The notes beneath the pieces were generated by a model. It saw only the letters and a list, made by a program, of their open reading frames with translations. It did no database searches and was not told the DNA's origin. Position numbers and translations under genes: made by a program. From NCBI RefSeq assembly GCF_034353875.1, contig NZ_CP133784.1:434001-498000 (forward strand): DNA of 64,000 nucleotides, given 5' to 3'. Positions 34,477 through 42,705 of this stretch are shown here, piece after piece. Within the stretch, counting starts at the first letter, position 1, and each line of letters begins with the position of its first letter. This DNA is from Pseudomonas sp. MH9.2. GTDB taxonomy: Bacteria; Pseudomonadota; Gammaproteobacteria; Pseudomonadales; Pseudomonadaceae.

Positions 34477-34641
34477 TTAAGCCGAGGTACTGACCATCGA
34501 ACCCGTGGTGGTGCTGCCTTCATCCTGCAATGCCTGCAACAACGCCGCCGTGGCGGTCTGCAACGACCCTGAGGTGGTCGCGGTTTTACTCGAAGGCGTC
34601 GAAAGGGTCTGGTTGATCGAAACAGAGGTGATGCTAACCAT
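34477..34641 (-). CDS. small hypothetical protein (54 aa)
   Basis: A short frame starting Met-Val-Ser-Ile-Thr-Ser-Val-Ser-Ile-Asn-Gln and rich in Ser and Thr, with a central amphipathic helix (Thr-Ala-Thr-Ala-Ala-Leu-Leu-Gln-Ala-Leu-Gln). Similar tiny Ser/Thr-rich proteins are annotated in Pseudomonas genomes, but no function is recognised. The ATG at 34641 has only a weak AAGATAAG upstream. It could be spurious. Confidence 0.4.
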   Translation of the reverse strand: MVSITSVSINQTLSTPSSKTATTSGSLQTATAALLQALQDEGSTTTGSMVSTSA

Positions 34642-34823
34642 GAGACTTATCTTGTTTGGGTTTAGGTTAAATCCATCATCGACATCGTTTAGATGGACTT
34701 GAGATCGACTGTGTACTTGTTTGGTAAACAAACGGGTACACAGTCCTTTGCCCTACGCGCTCAGACGCGTCGTCACTTCATTCAAGTGCCCCGAACCGTG
34801 TGTCTTCAGGGAGCAGCACGGTT

Positions 34824-35789
34824 TCATGCGACTATCCGTTTCGCCTCCAATGACAATTCATGCAGGCTGGCCAATCGCTGCATGATGCGCTCGACCACTA
34901 CTACCCGCGCTATTGCACCATTTTGAAGTTCACCCATTGAGTGCAACGCGACCTCGGCCTTTTCCAGGCCCAACCGCGTCGACCCCGCCAAGTGCTCGAT
35001 ACCCTGGCGCGCATTCTCGGCAGACTGTTCCAGGCCCGTGGCGATGTGTCGGATCTGCGCACTGGAATCGGCGGCCTGGCGAGACAGATTGCGCACCTCG
35101 TCTGCTACCACGGCGAAACCTCGACCATGACTACCCGCCCGTGCGGCCTCGATGGCCGCATTTAATGCCAGCAAATTGGTCTGTCGGGCAATGTCCTGAA
35201 TGCTCCCGACAATGGCGCCAATTCGTACCGACTGACTGCTCAGCTCGTTGAACACCTGATCGAGACCCTGCATATAGAGATTCAGATCGCCGAGCACACT
35301 CGCCGATGACTGCATGCTTTGCGCACTCGACTTCACCCGTTCGCCAGCAGTCCGCGCCAACTGATCGGCGAAGCGCATGTCCTCCTCGGTTTGCAGTACT
35401 GCTTGGGTCAACTGCTCCAGGGTGGCCTGAACGTGTGCCCCCGGCCACACAGGGTTGGGTATCTGGGCCTGCGTTTGCACAACGGCCACCGGAGCACTGA
35501 GTACCGGAACCTCCAACTCGCGCTTTGGCGGTTCCTGTCGCACAACCGCAAGTTGCCGATGATAGAGCGCGGATGCGAGCAGCAACGCGAGGTTGATTCC
35601 GCCGGCCAGCAGCAGGCGCTCATTATCACCCCAGGCCAACACCACTGCGCCCACGCCTGCAACCATCAACAGCAAACCGGCCCATATTTTACGTGCCCTA
35701 TGAGCAGCCATGCTGATCACAGCGGCGTTCAGGTGTAACTGAAGATCAGCAGGTTTTTCGATAACCTCATGTACGTCGATATTGCGCAT
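34824..35789 (-). CDS. methyl-accepting chemotaxis protein without periplasmic sensor
   Basis: Chemoreceptor of 321 residues. Two close membrane segments (about 35-52 and 58-77) leave no room for a periplasmic domain. A variable linker follows and then the signalling domain with [16 protein letters not shown] and Phe-Ala-Val-Val-Ala-Asp-Glu-Val-Arg. The short helical bundle suggests sensing at the membrane or in the cytoplasm, for example energy or redox state. It stands alone. The start is preceded by a GAGAGACGG-like site. Confidence 0.88.
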   Translation of the reverse strand: MRNIDVHEVIEKPADLQLHLNAAVISMAAHRARKIWAGLLLMVAGVGAVVLAWGDNERLLLAGGINLALLLASALYHRQLAVVRQEPPKRELEVPVLSAPVAVVQTQAQIPNPVWPGAHVQATLEQLTQAVLQTEEDMRFADQLARTAGERVKSSAQSMQSSASVLGDLNLYMQGLDQVFNELSSQSVRIGAIVGSIQDIARQTNLLALNAAIEAARAGSHGRGFAVVADEVRNLSRQAADSSAQIRHIATGLEQSAENARQGIEHLAGSTRLGLEKAEVALHSMGELQNGAIARVVVVERIMQRLASLHELSLEAKRIVA

Positions 35790-36020
35790 GGCATCCGTCT
35801 CTCGTTGTTGTTTTTAGAACGGCGGACGAGAAGTCCATCGCTTTTGTTGAGGCCATGCGAGGCTATGGAGGCGAAACAAAACGCAATATCCGACCTGTGC
35901 AGATATCTATCCGTTTTGTGCAGAGGTGGCGTCATGGCGCCCAAGGAGCGCGGAAACTGACCCGGCGCAAGGGTCAGGCAAACGTTTTCAGCAGAAGGTT
36001 GACGTAATGGCTTTTAGACC

Positions 36021-37022
36021 TCACCGGCGACGACGAAAGGCTCCAGGGCTCTCCCCGGTCCATTGCTTGAACGCTCGATGGAACGCGCTGGGTTCCCGGA
36101 ACCCCGCCTCCTGAGCGATTTCGGCGATGCTCATGGACGTCGTACGCAATCGTTCGAAGGCAATGGATCGACGCATTTCATCCTTGATCTGTTGGTAGGT
36201 AAACCCTTCACGCTCTAACGCACGCCGCAGGCTGCTGAGGTTAATCGCAAACTCTGCGGCAAGCTGTTCGAGCGTCGGCCAGTGATCGTAGCCGCAGGAT
36301 TTCAAGCGTTGATGAATTCGGGCGCTGTATCCCTCTCTGTTACGAAAACGGATAAACACCGACTGCGGAGCGTTACGTAAAAAGGTGTACAGCGATTGTC
36401 GATCCTGAATGACCGGAAGCTTCAAGCATTCAGGATCCAGTTCGATTTCCGTGATATTCGCGTCAAACTCCACGTAAGCACCCCACAGCAAGTGCTCATC
36501 ACCGTGTCCAGGCAACGAATGTTCGAATTGCACGCGACTGATGGGCATGCGCCTGCCTGCCAGCCAGCACATCAACCCAACGATCAGAACCATGAAGGTC
36601 TCAATCACGATGGCCCGCAAATGTTCATCCTTGCTGGTACAACGCATGACCACCACCCTGCGTTTACCGCGGGCCTGTACTTCGCATTCAATGTCACGCA
36701 GGAACAGTTTGAAGTAGTCCAGCGACTGCTTTAGCGCCTTCTCTACTGTAGGAACCTGGATCAATCCTCGGCAGATCAGGGCGAAACTGCCCAAGGGCAT
36801 GCCATGGGAGTCCAAACCAAAAAACTCGTCGTCAAGCTCCTTCACCACGGCCAGCCAAAGCGCGGCGAAGTTTGTCGCGGCTACCCGTTCAGGCAGTTCA
36901 TCCAGCGAGCGCTCCGCGAACCCTGCCTGCTCTAAAAGACGAGCGGTTTCCACTGACCGGCCACTAAATTGATAGAGCAGCGCCTTGGCGAAGTAGGAAG
37001 AAACGGAGTGTTTTTCGTTCAT
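36021..37022 (-). CDS. AraC-family transcriptional regulator
   Basis: 333 residues: N-terminal arabinose-binding-type domain (AraC_N-like, about 20-205) and a C-terminal pair of helix-turn-helices (about 235-330) with Ser-Ile-Ala-Glu-Ile-Ala-Gln-Glu-Ala-Gly-Phe and Ser-Ala-Phe-His-Arg-Ala-Phe-Lys-Gln-Trp. This architecture is shared by OruR and regulators of fatty-acid or lipid-like substrates. Divergent from the thiolase operon, 184 bp apart, so it most likely activates it. The start Met-Asn-Glu-Lys-His was chosen because upstream codons overlap the promoter gap. Confidence 0.88.
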   Translation of the reverse strand: MNEKHSVSSYFAKALLYQFSGRSVETARLLEQAGFAERSLDELPERVAATNFAALWLAVVKELDDEFFGLDSHGMPLGSFALICRGLIQVPTVEKALKQSLDYFKLFLRDIECEVQARGKRRVVVMRCTSKDEHLRAIVIETFMVLIVGLMCWLAGRRMPISRVQFEHSLPGHGDEHLLWGAYVEFDANITEIELDPECLKLPVIQDRQSLYTFLRNAPQSVFIRFRNREGYSARIHQRLKSCGYDHWPTLEQLAAEFAINLSSLRRALEREGFTYQQIKDEMRRSIAFERLRTTSMSIAEIAQEAGFREPSAFHRAFKQWTGESPGAFRRRR

Positions 37023-37206
37023 GGATACTGGGTTGCCTATGGCAAAAAATAGCAGTTTTGCTGAGCGGTTTTGGCATAGGCCCGGCGCCTGCTCGCCCCT
37101 TAGACTGTCCACCTGATTAGCAGTATCCCAGATGTCGGCTGCGGCGCCATTACCTGATTTCGGTAAGACCGCTTGAAAACCCGTCATCCCTACAAGGAAT
37201 AACTCC

Positions 37207-38388
37207 ATGAACACTCCTGATATTTACGTTGTCGGTGCCGCACGCACTGCAATCGGCACCTTTGGCGGATCGCTCAAAGATGTGCCGATGGCCGATCTGG
37301 CAACCACGGCCGTCAAGGCTGCCTTGCAACGCAGTGGTGTCGATCCGGCGCACGTCGAACATGTCGTGATGGGCAATGTCATTCCGACCGAGCCCCAGGA
37401 TGCCTACATCTCCAGAGTCGCGGCGATGAACGCCGGCATCCCGAAGGAAACGCCCGCCTACAACGTCAACCGCCTGTGCGGTTCCGGTTTGCAAGCGATC
37501 ATCTCGGCTGCACAAACCTTGCTGCTGGGCGACGCTGAAATCGCCATTGGCGCAGGAGTCGAGGCCATGAGCCGTGGCCTGTACATTCTGCCCGCCGCTC
37601 GATGGGGCGCTCGCATGGGCAACACCCAGGCCATTGACTACATGCTCGGCATTCTGCACGACCCCTTCCAGGGTTTTCACATGGGCATCACCGCCGAGAA
37701 TATTGCCGAACGCCATGGCATCAGCCGCGAGATGCAGGATGCCCTGGCCATGGAGGACCAGACTCGGGCGTTTCGTGCCATCGAGGAGGGTCGCTTTATC
37801 GAGCAAATCGCTGCCGTTGAAATTCGAAGCCGCAAAGGCACCCAACTGTTCAATATCGACGAGCACCCTCGTGCTACCTCTCTGGAGCAACTGGCGCAAA
37901 TGAAGCCGGCCTTTAAGAAGGATGGCTCGGTCACTGCTGGCAATGCATCCGGTCTGAATGACGGTGCCGCCGCGTTGGTGATGGCCACCGGTGCCGCAGT
38001 CAAAGCCAATAACCTGCGTCCCCTCGCCCGCCTGGTCGCTTATGCCCATGCGGGTGTCGAGCCAGAATTGATGGGCCTCGGTCCGATCCCCGCCACGCGT
38101 CTTGCGCTCAAGCGTGCGGGTCTGACTGTGGCTGATCTGGACGTTATCGAAGCCAATATCGCGTTCGCCGCGCAGGCGTGCGCTGTGACTCAGGAATTGA
38201 ATCTGGATCCGGCCAAGGTCAACCCGAACGGTTCGGGCATTGCCCTTGGCCATCCGGTCGGGGCTACCGGCGCGATCATTGCGACCAAAGCTATCCACGA
38301 ACTGCACCGCATCGGCGGGCGCTATGCGCTGGTGACCATGTGCATTGGTGGCGGCCAAGGCATCGCCGCCATTTTCGAACGCGTTTGA
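37207..38388 (+). CDS. acetyl-CoA acetyltransferase (thiolase)
   Basis: 393-residue thiolase for cleaving or forming short 3-oxoacyl-CoA. The nucleophile Cys is in Asn-Arg-Leu-Cys-Gly-Ser-Gly (about 88-94), the catalytic His in Ala-Leu-Gly-His-Pro-Val-Gly-Ala-Thr-Gly and the second Cys in Met-Cys-Ile-Gly-Gly-Gly. The usual Asn-Glu-Ala-Phe motif reads Asn-Ile-Ala-Phe here. AAGGAA precedes the ATG. It is followed 10 bp later by a 3-hydroxyacyl-CoA dehydrogenase, a pair typical of short-chain beta-oxidation. Confidence 0.9.
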   Translation: MNTPDIYVVGAARTAIGTFGGSLKDVPMADLATTAVKAALQRSGVDPAHVEHVVMGNVIPTEPQDAYISRVAAMNAGIPKETPAYNVNRLCGSGLQAIISAAQTLLLGDAEIAIGAGVEAMSRGLYILPAARWGARMGNTQAIDYMLGILHDPFQGFHMGITAENIAERHGISREMQDALAMEDQTRAFRAIEEGRFIEQIAAVEIRSRKGTQLFNIDEHPRATSLEQLAQMKPAFKKDGSVTAGNASGLNDGAAALVMATGAAVKANNLRPLARLVAYAHAGVEPELMGLGPIPATRLALKRAGLTVADLDVIEANIAFAAQACAVTQELNLDPAKVNPNGSGIALGHPVGATGAIIATKAIHELHRIGGRYALVTMCIGGGQGIAAIFERV

Positions 38389-38398
38389 GGGGTTGTAA

Positions 38399-39250
38399 GT
38401 GAGTATTCAAAAACTAGCAGTCATTGGCGCAGGCACCATGGGCAACGGGATTGCCCAAGTGTGTGCACTTGCCGGAATAGACGTGACATTGATTGATATT
38501 TCCGATGAGGCGCTCGCAAAAGGTCTGTCGGCGCTGACTACGAATCTCGATCGCCAGCTGCGCAAAGAAACGATTACAGCAGCGGAGATGCAAGGTGCTC
38601 TCAACCGGATCTCTCTCAGCACCGACTACGTGGCGTTGAATGGAGCCGAGTTGGTCATTGAAGCGGCAACCGAGAATCTGGAGCTCAAAAAACGCATTCT
38701 CAAACGAATCGATGACACCGTGAGTGATGACTGCGTCATCGCAACTAACACGTCATCGCTGTCGATTACCGAATTGGCGGCAGTGGTCAAACACCCGGCT
38801 CGCTTCATTGGTCTGCACTTCTTCAACCCTGTACCGATGATGGCATTGCTGGAGGTCATCCGCGGTTTGCAAACGTCGGACATCACCCACGCCTTGGCGC
38901 TGAAACTCGCCGAACAGATTGGCAAGAGTGCAGTCACGGCTCGCAACAGCCCGGGCTTCGTGGTCAATCGCATTCTGTGTCCGATGATCAACGAAGCGAT
39001 CTTCGTTTTGCAGGAAGGCCTGGCCAACGCCAAGGACATCGATACCGGCATGCAATTGGGCTGCAATCACCCTATCGGCCCGCTTGCGCTGGCTGATCTG
39101 ATCGGCCTGGATACCATGCTGGCGATCATGGAGAGTTTCCATGATGGCTTCAATGACCCGAAATATCGTCCAGCGCAACTGCTCAAGGAAATGGTCGCGG
39201 CAGGTTATCTGGGCCGCAAAAGCGGGCGCGGTTTCCATGTCTATACCTGA
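38399..39250 (+). CDS. 3-hydroxybutyryl-CoA dehydrogenase
   Basis: NAD-dependent dehydrogenase of 283 residues, the usual length of Hbd/PaaH single-function enzymes. The Rossmann motif Gly-Ala-Gly-Thr-Met-Gly-Asn-Gly-Ile lies at 9-17, and catalytic His is in Gly-Leu-His-Phe-Phe-Asn-Pro-Val-Pro. The start is GTG at 38399, preceded by GAGGGG; no ATG fits. It works with the thiolase upstream, and its end overlaps the TetR gene by 14 nt. Confidence 0.92.
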   Translation: MSIQKLAVIGAGTMGNGIAQVCALAGIDVTLIDISDEALAKGLSALTTNLDRQLRKETITAAEMQGALNRISLSTDYVALNGAELVIEAATENLELKKRILKRIDDTVSDDCVIATNTSSLSITELAAVVKHPARFIGLHFFNPVPMMALLEVIRGLQTSDITHALALKLAEQIGKSAVTARNSPGFVVNRILCPMINEAIFVLQEGLANAKDIDTGMQLGCNHPIGPLALADLIGLDTMLAIMESFHDGFNDPKYRPAQLLKEMVAAGYLGRKSGRGFHVYT

Positions 39251-39866
39251 GCGCTGTTCACGCTTCGCTCAGAGCCGTGACAAGGCACTGGATCTGTTCG
39301 CCAGAAAGGGATTCGGCCAGGTTGGCATGCGCGAGCTGGCAACCTATCTCGGGCTCACACCTGGCTCGCTTTACCATCATTATCCAAGCAAACAGCATTT
39401 GCTCCTCGACTTGATCGAGGAGCTTTACGAAGAACTGCTGACCACTGTACGTCTGATAGAGCAAAGCCCTGATGACGGGGTGAACACCTTGCAAGTCATT
39501 ATCCGGGCACACCTGAATCTGTACCGGGAAATGCCGTTGCACTTTCGCCTGGCTGAACGCGACAGTTGTTGTCTGAACGAAGAACAACAACTGCGTGTCA
39601 GCCATTTACGCGAACAATATGAGCGCCAACTGCTCGTGGCACTGGGGTATAGAACACTGTTGACCCCGCATCGGCTTCAGGCCGCCGGGCACGCCATTGC
39701 CTCATTGCTCAGCAGCGCACCCTCCTGGTTGGTACAGCGCACCCTTGACGATCAGGACCGCGACGAACTGATGGAAGACTTGATGATGGGGGCGATTTGC
39801 TCGGTGCTCAGGTCACCGGCCTCCAGCAACGCGCGCGCCGTGTCGATGCGCAAGTTCTGCAAATAG
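39237..39866 (+). CDS. TetR-family regulator
   Basis: 209 residues. The N-terminal helix-turn-helix reads Lys-Gly-Phe-Gly-Gln-Val-Gly-Met-Arg-Glu-Leu-Ala-Thr-Tyr-Leu-Gly-Leu-Thr-Pro-Gly then Leu-Tyr-His-His-Tyr. A ligand-binding C-domain follows. The ATG at 39237 lies inside the dehydrogenase gene (14-nt overlap), so it is cotranslated and probably autoregulates the thiolase operon. The last 25 or so codons read antisense through a decayed AraC gene, so the native C-terminus was probably lost and replaced. Confidence 0.8.
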   Translation: MSIPERCSRFAQSRDKALDLFARKGFGQVGMRELATYLGLTPGSLYHHYPSKQHLLLDLIEELYEELLTTVRLIEQSPDDGVNTLQVIIRAHLNLYREMPLHFRLAERDSCCLNEEQQLRVSHLREQYERQLLVALGYRTLLTPHRLQAAGHAIASLLSSAPSWLVQRTLDDQDRDELMEDLMMGAICSVLRSPASSNARAVSMRKFCK

Positions 39867-40250
39867 GTTAGCGGCGACTGCTCAAGCACCCTATTGACGC
39901 GGCGTATCAAGGTTCGCTCGCTAACTGCCAACCTCTGTGCCAGATCTGTCATACGTACCTGTTCCGCCAGGTGATCCTGAAGCCACTTCTGTGCGCATTG
40001 CATGGCGATGGCCTTTCCCGCAAATTTGTTGAGCACGTGAACAGCTTGCAATAGAAACGTGGCATGTGCGCTTATCGCATACCAGACACTCCGACTCAGT
40101 CACCATCGGACGCATTTGCAGATTGACCTGCGGAAATCTCTCGCGGAAATGCCCCTCCAGCCACCAAGTGGTTGTCGCCATTTTGTTATCGAGCAACCCC
40201 GTACCAGCGAGCAGTTGGACAAGTTGCTGAAAGCGGATCTTGTGACCTTC
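39791..40250 (-). pseudogene. AraC-type (GlxA-like) regulator, truncated and frameshifted
   Basis: On the minus strand two frames carry successive parts of one regulator. First comes Gly-Thr-Gly-Leu-Leu-Asp-Asn-Lys-Met-Ala-Thr-Thr-Thr-Trp-Trp-Leu-Glu through Thr-Glu-Ser-Glu-Cys-Leu-Val-Cys. After a frameshift near 40070 comes Arg-Met-Thr-Asp-Leu-Ala-Gln-Arg-Leu-Ala-Val-Ser-Glu-Arg-Thr and Asp-Thr-Ala-Arg-Ala-Leu-Leu-Glu-Ala-Gly. The second helix-turn-helix is cut off at about 39791, where the TetR coding sequence from the other strand begins. Non-functional. Confidence 0.75.
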
Positions 40251-40347
40251 AACTTCCCACGGCACTAAAAATGGCGGCATAAAAATACGGCTGAAGCGAC
40301 AACCACCTTGCAAAACGCCGGGGGTGGGAGGGACACTGAATTAAATT

Positions 40348-40380
40348 TATGTCTGCCTCTCGAGCAGCGAGGCAGACATA
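40348..40380. terminator. hairpin upstream of the DUF2061 gene
   Basis: Perfect 12-bp arms TATGTCTGCCTC and complement with a 9-nt loop. No T-run follows on the plus strand. Its place between a pseudogene and the DUF2061 gene suggests a terminator or leader hairpin. Confidence 0.4.
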
Positions 40381-40460
40381 CCCGCAACCGCTTGTAGCTG
40401 ACGCATGTGTGCTAAGTTGAAACTGTTTCTACTCAAAATCTCAACATGGCAGGGCTCACC

Positions 40461-40691
40461 ATGCCTCGAAGCGTCCTTCTACGTAGGTCAATGGTAAAAG
40501 CAGTCACCTATCGCGTAATAATTATGTGCCTGGACTTCATGACAATTTTTATATTTACGGGGACGCTGCGGGTGGCTATCGGTTTCATGGTCGTCAGTAA
40601 TTTATACACCACGTTTGCTTATATTTTTCATGAGCGTCTGTGGGCAAAAATCACCTGGGGAATTGAAGAGCATCAAGATCATACCGGCTAA
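40461..40691 (+). CDS. DUF2061 small membrane protein
   Basis: 76 residues with two membrane segments (about 12-32 and 38-55) and the DUF2061 pattern: Arg-Arg-Ser-Met-Val-Lys-Ala-Val-Thr-Tyr-Arg near the start and His-Glu-Arg-Leu-Trp-Ala-Lys-Ile at the end. AGGG lies 6 nt before the ATG at 40461, preferred over an ATG five codons earlier. Function of the family is unknown. It is a single-gene unit. Confidence 0.75.
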   Translation: MPRSVLLRRSMVKAVTYRVIIMCLDFMTIFIFTGTLRVAIGFMVVSNLYTTFAYIFHERLWAKITWGIEEHQDHTG

Positions 40692-40732
40692 ACAACTCGT
40701 GCCGATGCCTTCTGAGGCGCTGTTTAGATCAA

Positions 40733-40836
40733 AAGCTAGTGTCCTGCGTGGTTAATTCGTTTATCTATTTTAATTATTCGAATACCTGTTTCTGGCAGGC
40801 TTAAATTAACGAACTACCCACTCAGGACACTAGCTT
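40733..40836. mobile_element. MITE-like element, 104 bp
   Basis: Terminal inverted repeats start AAGCTAGTGTCCTG (40733-40746) with the exact complement at 40823-40836, and similarity continues inward imperfectly (GTGGTTAATTCGTT versus GTGGGTAGTTCGTT). TA lies just outside GTGTCCTG on both sides, as expected of a TA-target (IS630/Tc1-like) element. No coding capacity. It provides the stop codon of the acyl-CoA dehydrogenase remnant. Confidence 0.6.
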
Positions 40837-41000
40837 CAAGGTGCGCAGCAACAGACGTGCGAAGAAAAATTCTGCAGTGGCCAGTTTCCCGCCATAGAAA
40901 GCTTCGTCTTCGCTCAGTTTGGCGAGATCAAATGGCTGACTGACGTAATACGAAAAGGCGCGACCACCTTTTCCACTCAAGGAATGGTGATCTTTCGCCA
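40822..41000 (-). pseudogene. 3' fragment of an acyl-CoA dehydrogenase
   Basis: About 45 residues, including Leu-Ser-Glu-Asp-Glu-Ala-Phe-Tyr-Gly-Gly-Lys-Leu-Ala-Thr-Ala-Glu-Phe-Phe-Phe-Ala, match the extended C-terminal region of large acyl-CoA dehydrogenases. The fragment starts abruptly next to the ferredoxin gene and stops inside the MITE-like repeat. The catalytic and FAD parts are absent. Confidence 0.6.
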
Positions 41001-41015
41001 AGCCACCGCCATGCG

Positions 41016-41312
41016 TTAAAACTGTTTTTTCATCTTTCCGACAACGTGCACACACAAGTCGCTCTGAGGCATTACACGGCAAGCCAACACCGTGCCGGCC
41101 GCCAGTTCTTCTACGCTGACATGTGCGCGACTCATGGTCTTTACCTCAAAGGCACCCTTGAGGATCTGAACCTTACAGATACCGCATCCACCGCCACGGC
41201 ATCCCAATGGAATGCCACGACGGCCAAGACGAGCCATACCATGCAGAACCGACTCACGCTCATCACAGGCGTAATGCTCTCCGGTGTCTTCGATCAATAC
41301 TTGATATTCCAT
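41016..41312 (-). CDS. plant-type [2Fe-2S] ferredoxin (XylT/DmpQ-like)
   Basis: 98 residues with the cluster ligands Cys-Arg-Gly-Gly-Gly-Cys-Gly-Ile-Cys (about 38-46) and a fourth Cys in Leu-Ala-Cys-Arg-Val-Met. XylT-type ferredoxins reactivate catechol 2,3-dioxygenase by reducing its oxidised iron. It is the last gene of the lap-oriented set, about 11.5 kb downstream of lapB, its presumed partner, instead of beside it as in dmp and xyl operons. Confidence 0.85.
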   Translation of the reverse strand: MEYQVLIEDTGEHYACDERESVLHGMARLGRRGIPLGCRGGGCGICKVQILKGAFEVKTMSRAHVSVEELAAGTVLACRVMPQSDLCVHVVGKMKKQF

Positions 41313-41404
41313 GGCCCGTTCTCACGCAGTGGAAGTGACTATCGGCAAAAGTCCAAGAGCCTCTAAAGCCGCAGTGGCACACACCTCGTCTTGTTCTTCA
41401 GTAC

Positions 41405-41833
41405 TCATCCGAGAACTTCAAGCTTTGCAGCCCGTGCACAGATTTCCTGTTCGCGTAAGACATCTGCGCCAATGCCGCCAATCGACCAGTCCTGTGGTTC
41501 AACCCGGATGCACCTGCCCCGCACAACGTTCCGATCAACTGCTAATATTTCGACCAGCAAGGAAGTAAATCCGGTCATTAGCTTCTGACGTTCGTCCAAT
41601 GGGCGTCCTTCGAGCACGATGAACTCGAAGTACGGCGCATGCAGTCGATGGGTACTGACACAGTGCCCGGCAACAGCAAACTCATCTGCTGCATGCAAGG
41701 TGATTATCGCCCGCACCCGGTCCATCGGTGACAGCAAAACCTTGCTGTAAAGATGTGAGGCATCCTGGAGCAAACGCACTTTTTGCTCAGCCGAACAAGA
41801 CCCTTCAACGAGATGAAAATTTACTACCGGCAT
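41405..41833 (-). CDS. tautomerase-superfamily protein, long two-domain form
   Basis: 142 residues. After removal of Met the chain begins with the catalytic Pro1 of the superfamily (Pro-Val-Val-Asn-Phe-His-Leu-Val-Glu-Gly). It is twice the size of 4-oxalocrotonate tautomerase and appears to contain two beta-alpha-beta units, as in cis-CaaD-type enzymes. The second half has Phe-Glu-Phe-Ile-Val-Leu-Glu-Gly-Arg and Asp-Trp-Ser-Ile-Gly-Gly. It lies in the tail of the lap operon, which already has lapI, so a role on an alternative ring-cleavage intermediate is possible but unproven. Confidence 0.7.
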   Translation of the reverse strand: MPVVNFHLVEGSCSAEQKVRLLQDASHLYSKVLLSPMDRVRAIITLHAADEFAVAGHCVSTHRLHAPYFEFIVLEGRPLDERQKLMTGFTSLLVEILAVDRNVVRGRCIRVEPQDWSIGGIGADVLREQEICARAAKLEVLG

Positions 41834-41891
41834 TTTTGAGGCCTCATGCATATTCTTATATTTATTGTTTAATCACACGACCCAACGCACA

Positions 41892-42647
41892 TCAGGGCAA
41901 GCCGCGACGTCGTCCAGAATCCAGCATCAACGTGGATCCGGTCATCGCGTCAGCCTCGGGGGCTAGCAACAAACTAACGGCCCAGGCCACTTGCTCCGGC
42001 GTCGTGAAGGCACCGATGGAGGATTCAAGACGCATCTCCTGCAGAACGGTTTCAGTGCTGACACCACGCTGCCTTCCCCGGTCGGCTGCCACTTTGTGCA
42101 AACGCTCCGTATCCGCAGGTCCCGGCGCAATAAGATGCGCCGTCACACCTCGCGAGCCATAAGCCAGACTGAGCTGACGTATCGCGTTCGCCAAGGCTGC
42201 GTTTGCTACTCCCGCTGAGGCCGCGTATGCCGTGGGTTCAAAACCGTAGTGTCCACCGATAGCGACGAGACGAGATCCTTTGACGAGACTCGCATCCACA
42301 GCACGGGTCAGGCGCAACAGACCGCCGACTTTAATATTGACCGCATCTGTCAGCGCAGACGTAGGGGCGTCAAGAACGCCGCCTACGACCGCCACGCCGG
42401 GGCCATGGACAATCATCCGCACCGGCCGATCCAGTACGTTTCGGATATGCGCAATGGACTCGTCGGCAGAAATGTCGGCAACACAAGGGATGACCCCAGG
42501 ATGAATCCGGCTTAGCTCATCAATAGCCGCCGAGCTGCGGGCCACTGCGACGACGTCCAATCCGTTGGCGCACAGTCGCGCAACGATCTGTTTACCAAAG
42601 GCACCAGTTGCCCCCACCACCACCGCTAATTCATTACGTGAGTTCAT
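41892..42647 (-). CDS. SDR-family protein lacking the catalytic lysine
   Basis: 251 residues with the Rossmann motif Gly-Ala-Thr-Gly-Ala-Phe-Gly (about 12-18). The usual Tyr-x-x-x-Lys active site reads Tyr-Ala-Ala-Ser-Ala, so the Lys is replaced by Ala. The C-terminal family feature Ala-Pro-Gly-Pro-Ala-Asp-Thr-Glu is kept. GGGTGG precedes the ATG at 42647. It follows lapG by 58 bp and is probably cotranscribed. It may be a dehydrogenase with another proton-relay residue, or a non-catalytic relative. Not part of the classic phenol pathway. Confidence 0.75.
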   Translation of the reverse strand: MNSRNELAVVVGATGAFGKQIVARLCANGLDVVAVARSSAAIDELSRIHPGVIPCVADISADESIAHIRNVLDRPVRMIVHGPGVAVVGGVLDAPTSALTDAVNIKVGGLLRLTRAVDASLVKGSRLVAIGGHYGFEPTAYAASAGVANAALANAIRQLSLAYGSRGVTAHLIAPGPADTERLHKVAADRGRQRGVSTETVLQEMRLESSIGAFTTPEQVAWAVSLLLAPEADAMTGSTLMLDSGRRRGLP

Positions 42648-42705
42648 CGTCCACCCGCCGTTAAGTTTCGGGTTCGGAGCATGCACCACATGCCCCGAAG
42701 CTTAT

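Noticed and set aside
40700..40840. Rho-independent terminator for the DUF2061 gene
   Set aside because: The inverted repeats are terminal, extended, flanked by TA and have a long unpaired interior, so a MITE-like element explains them better.
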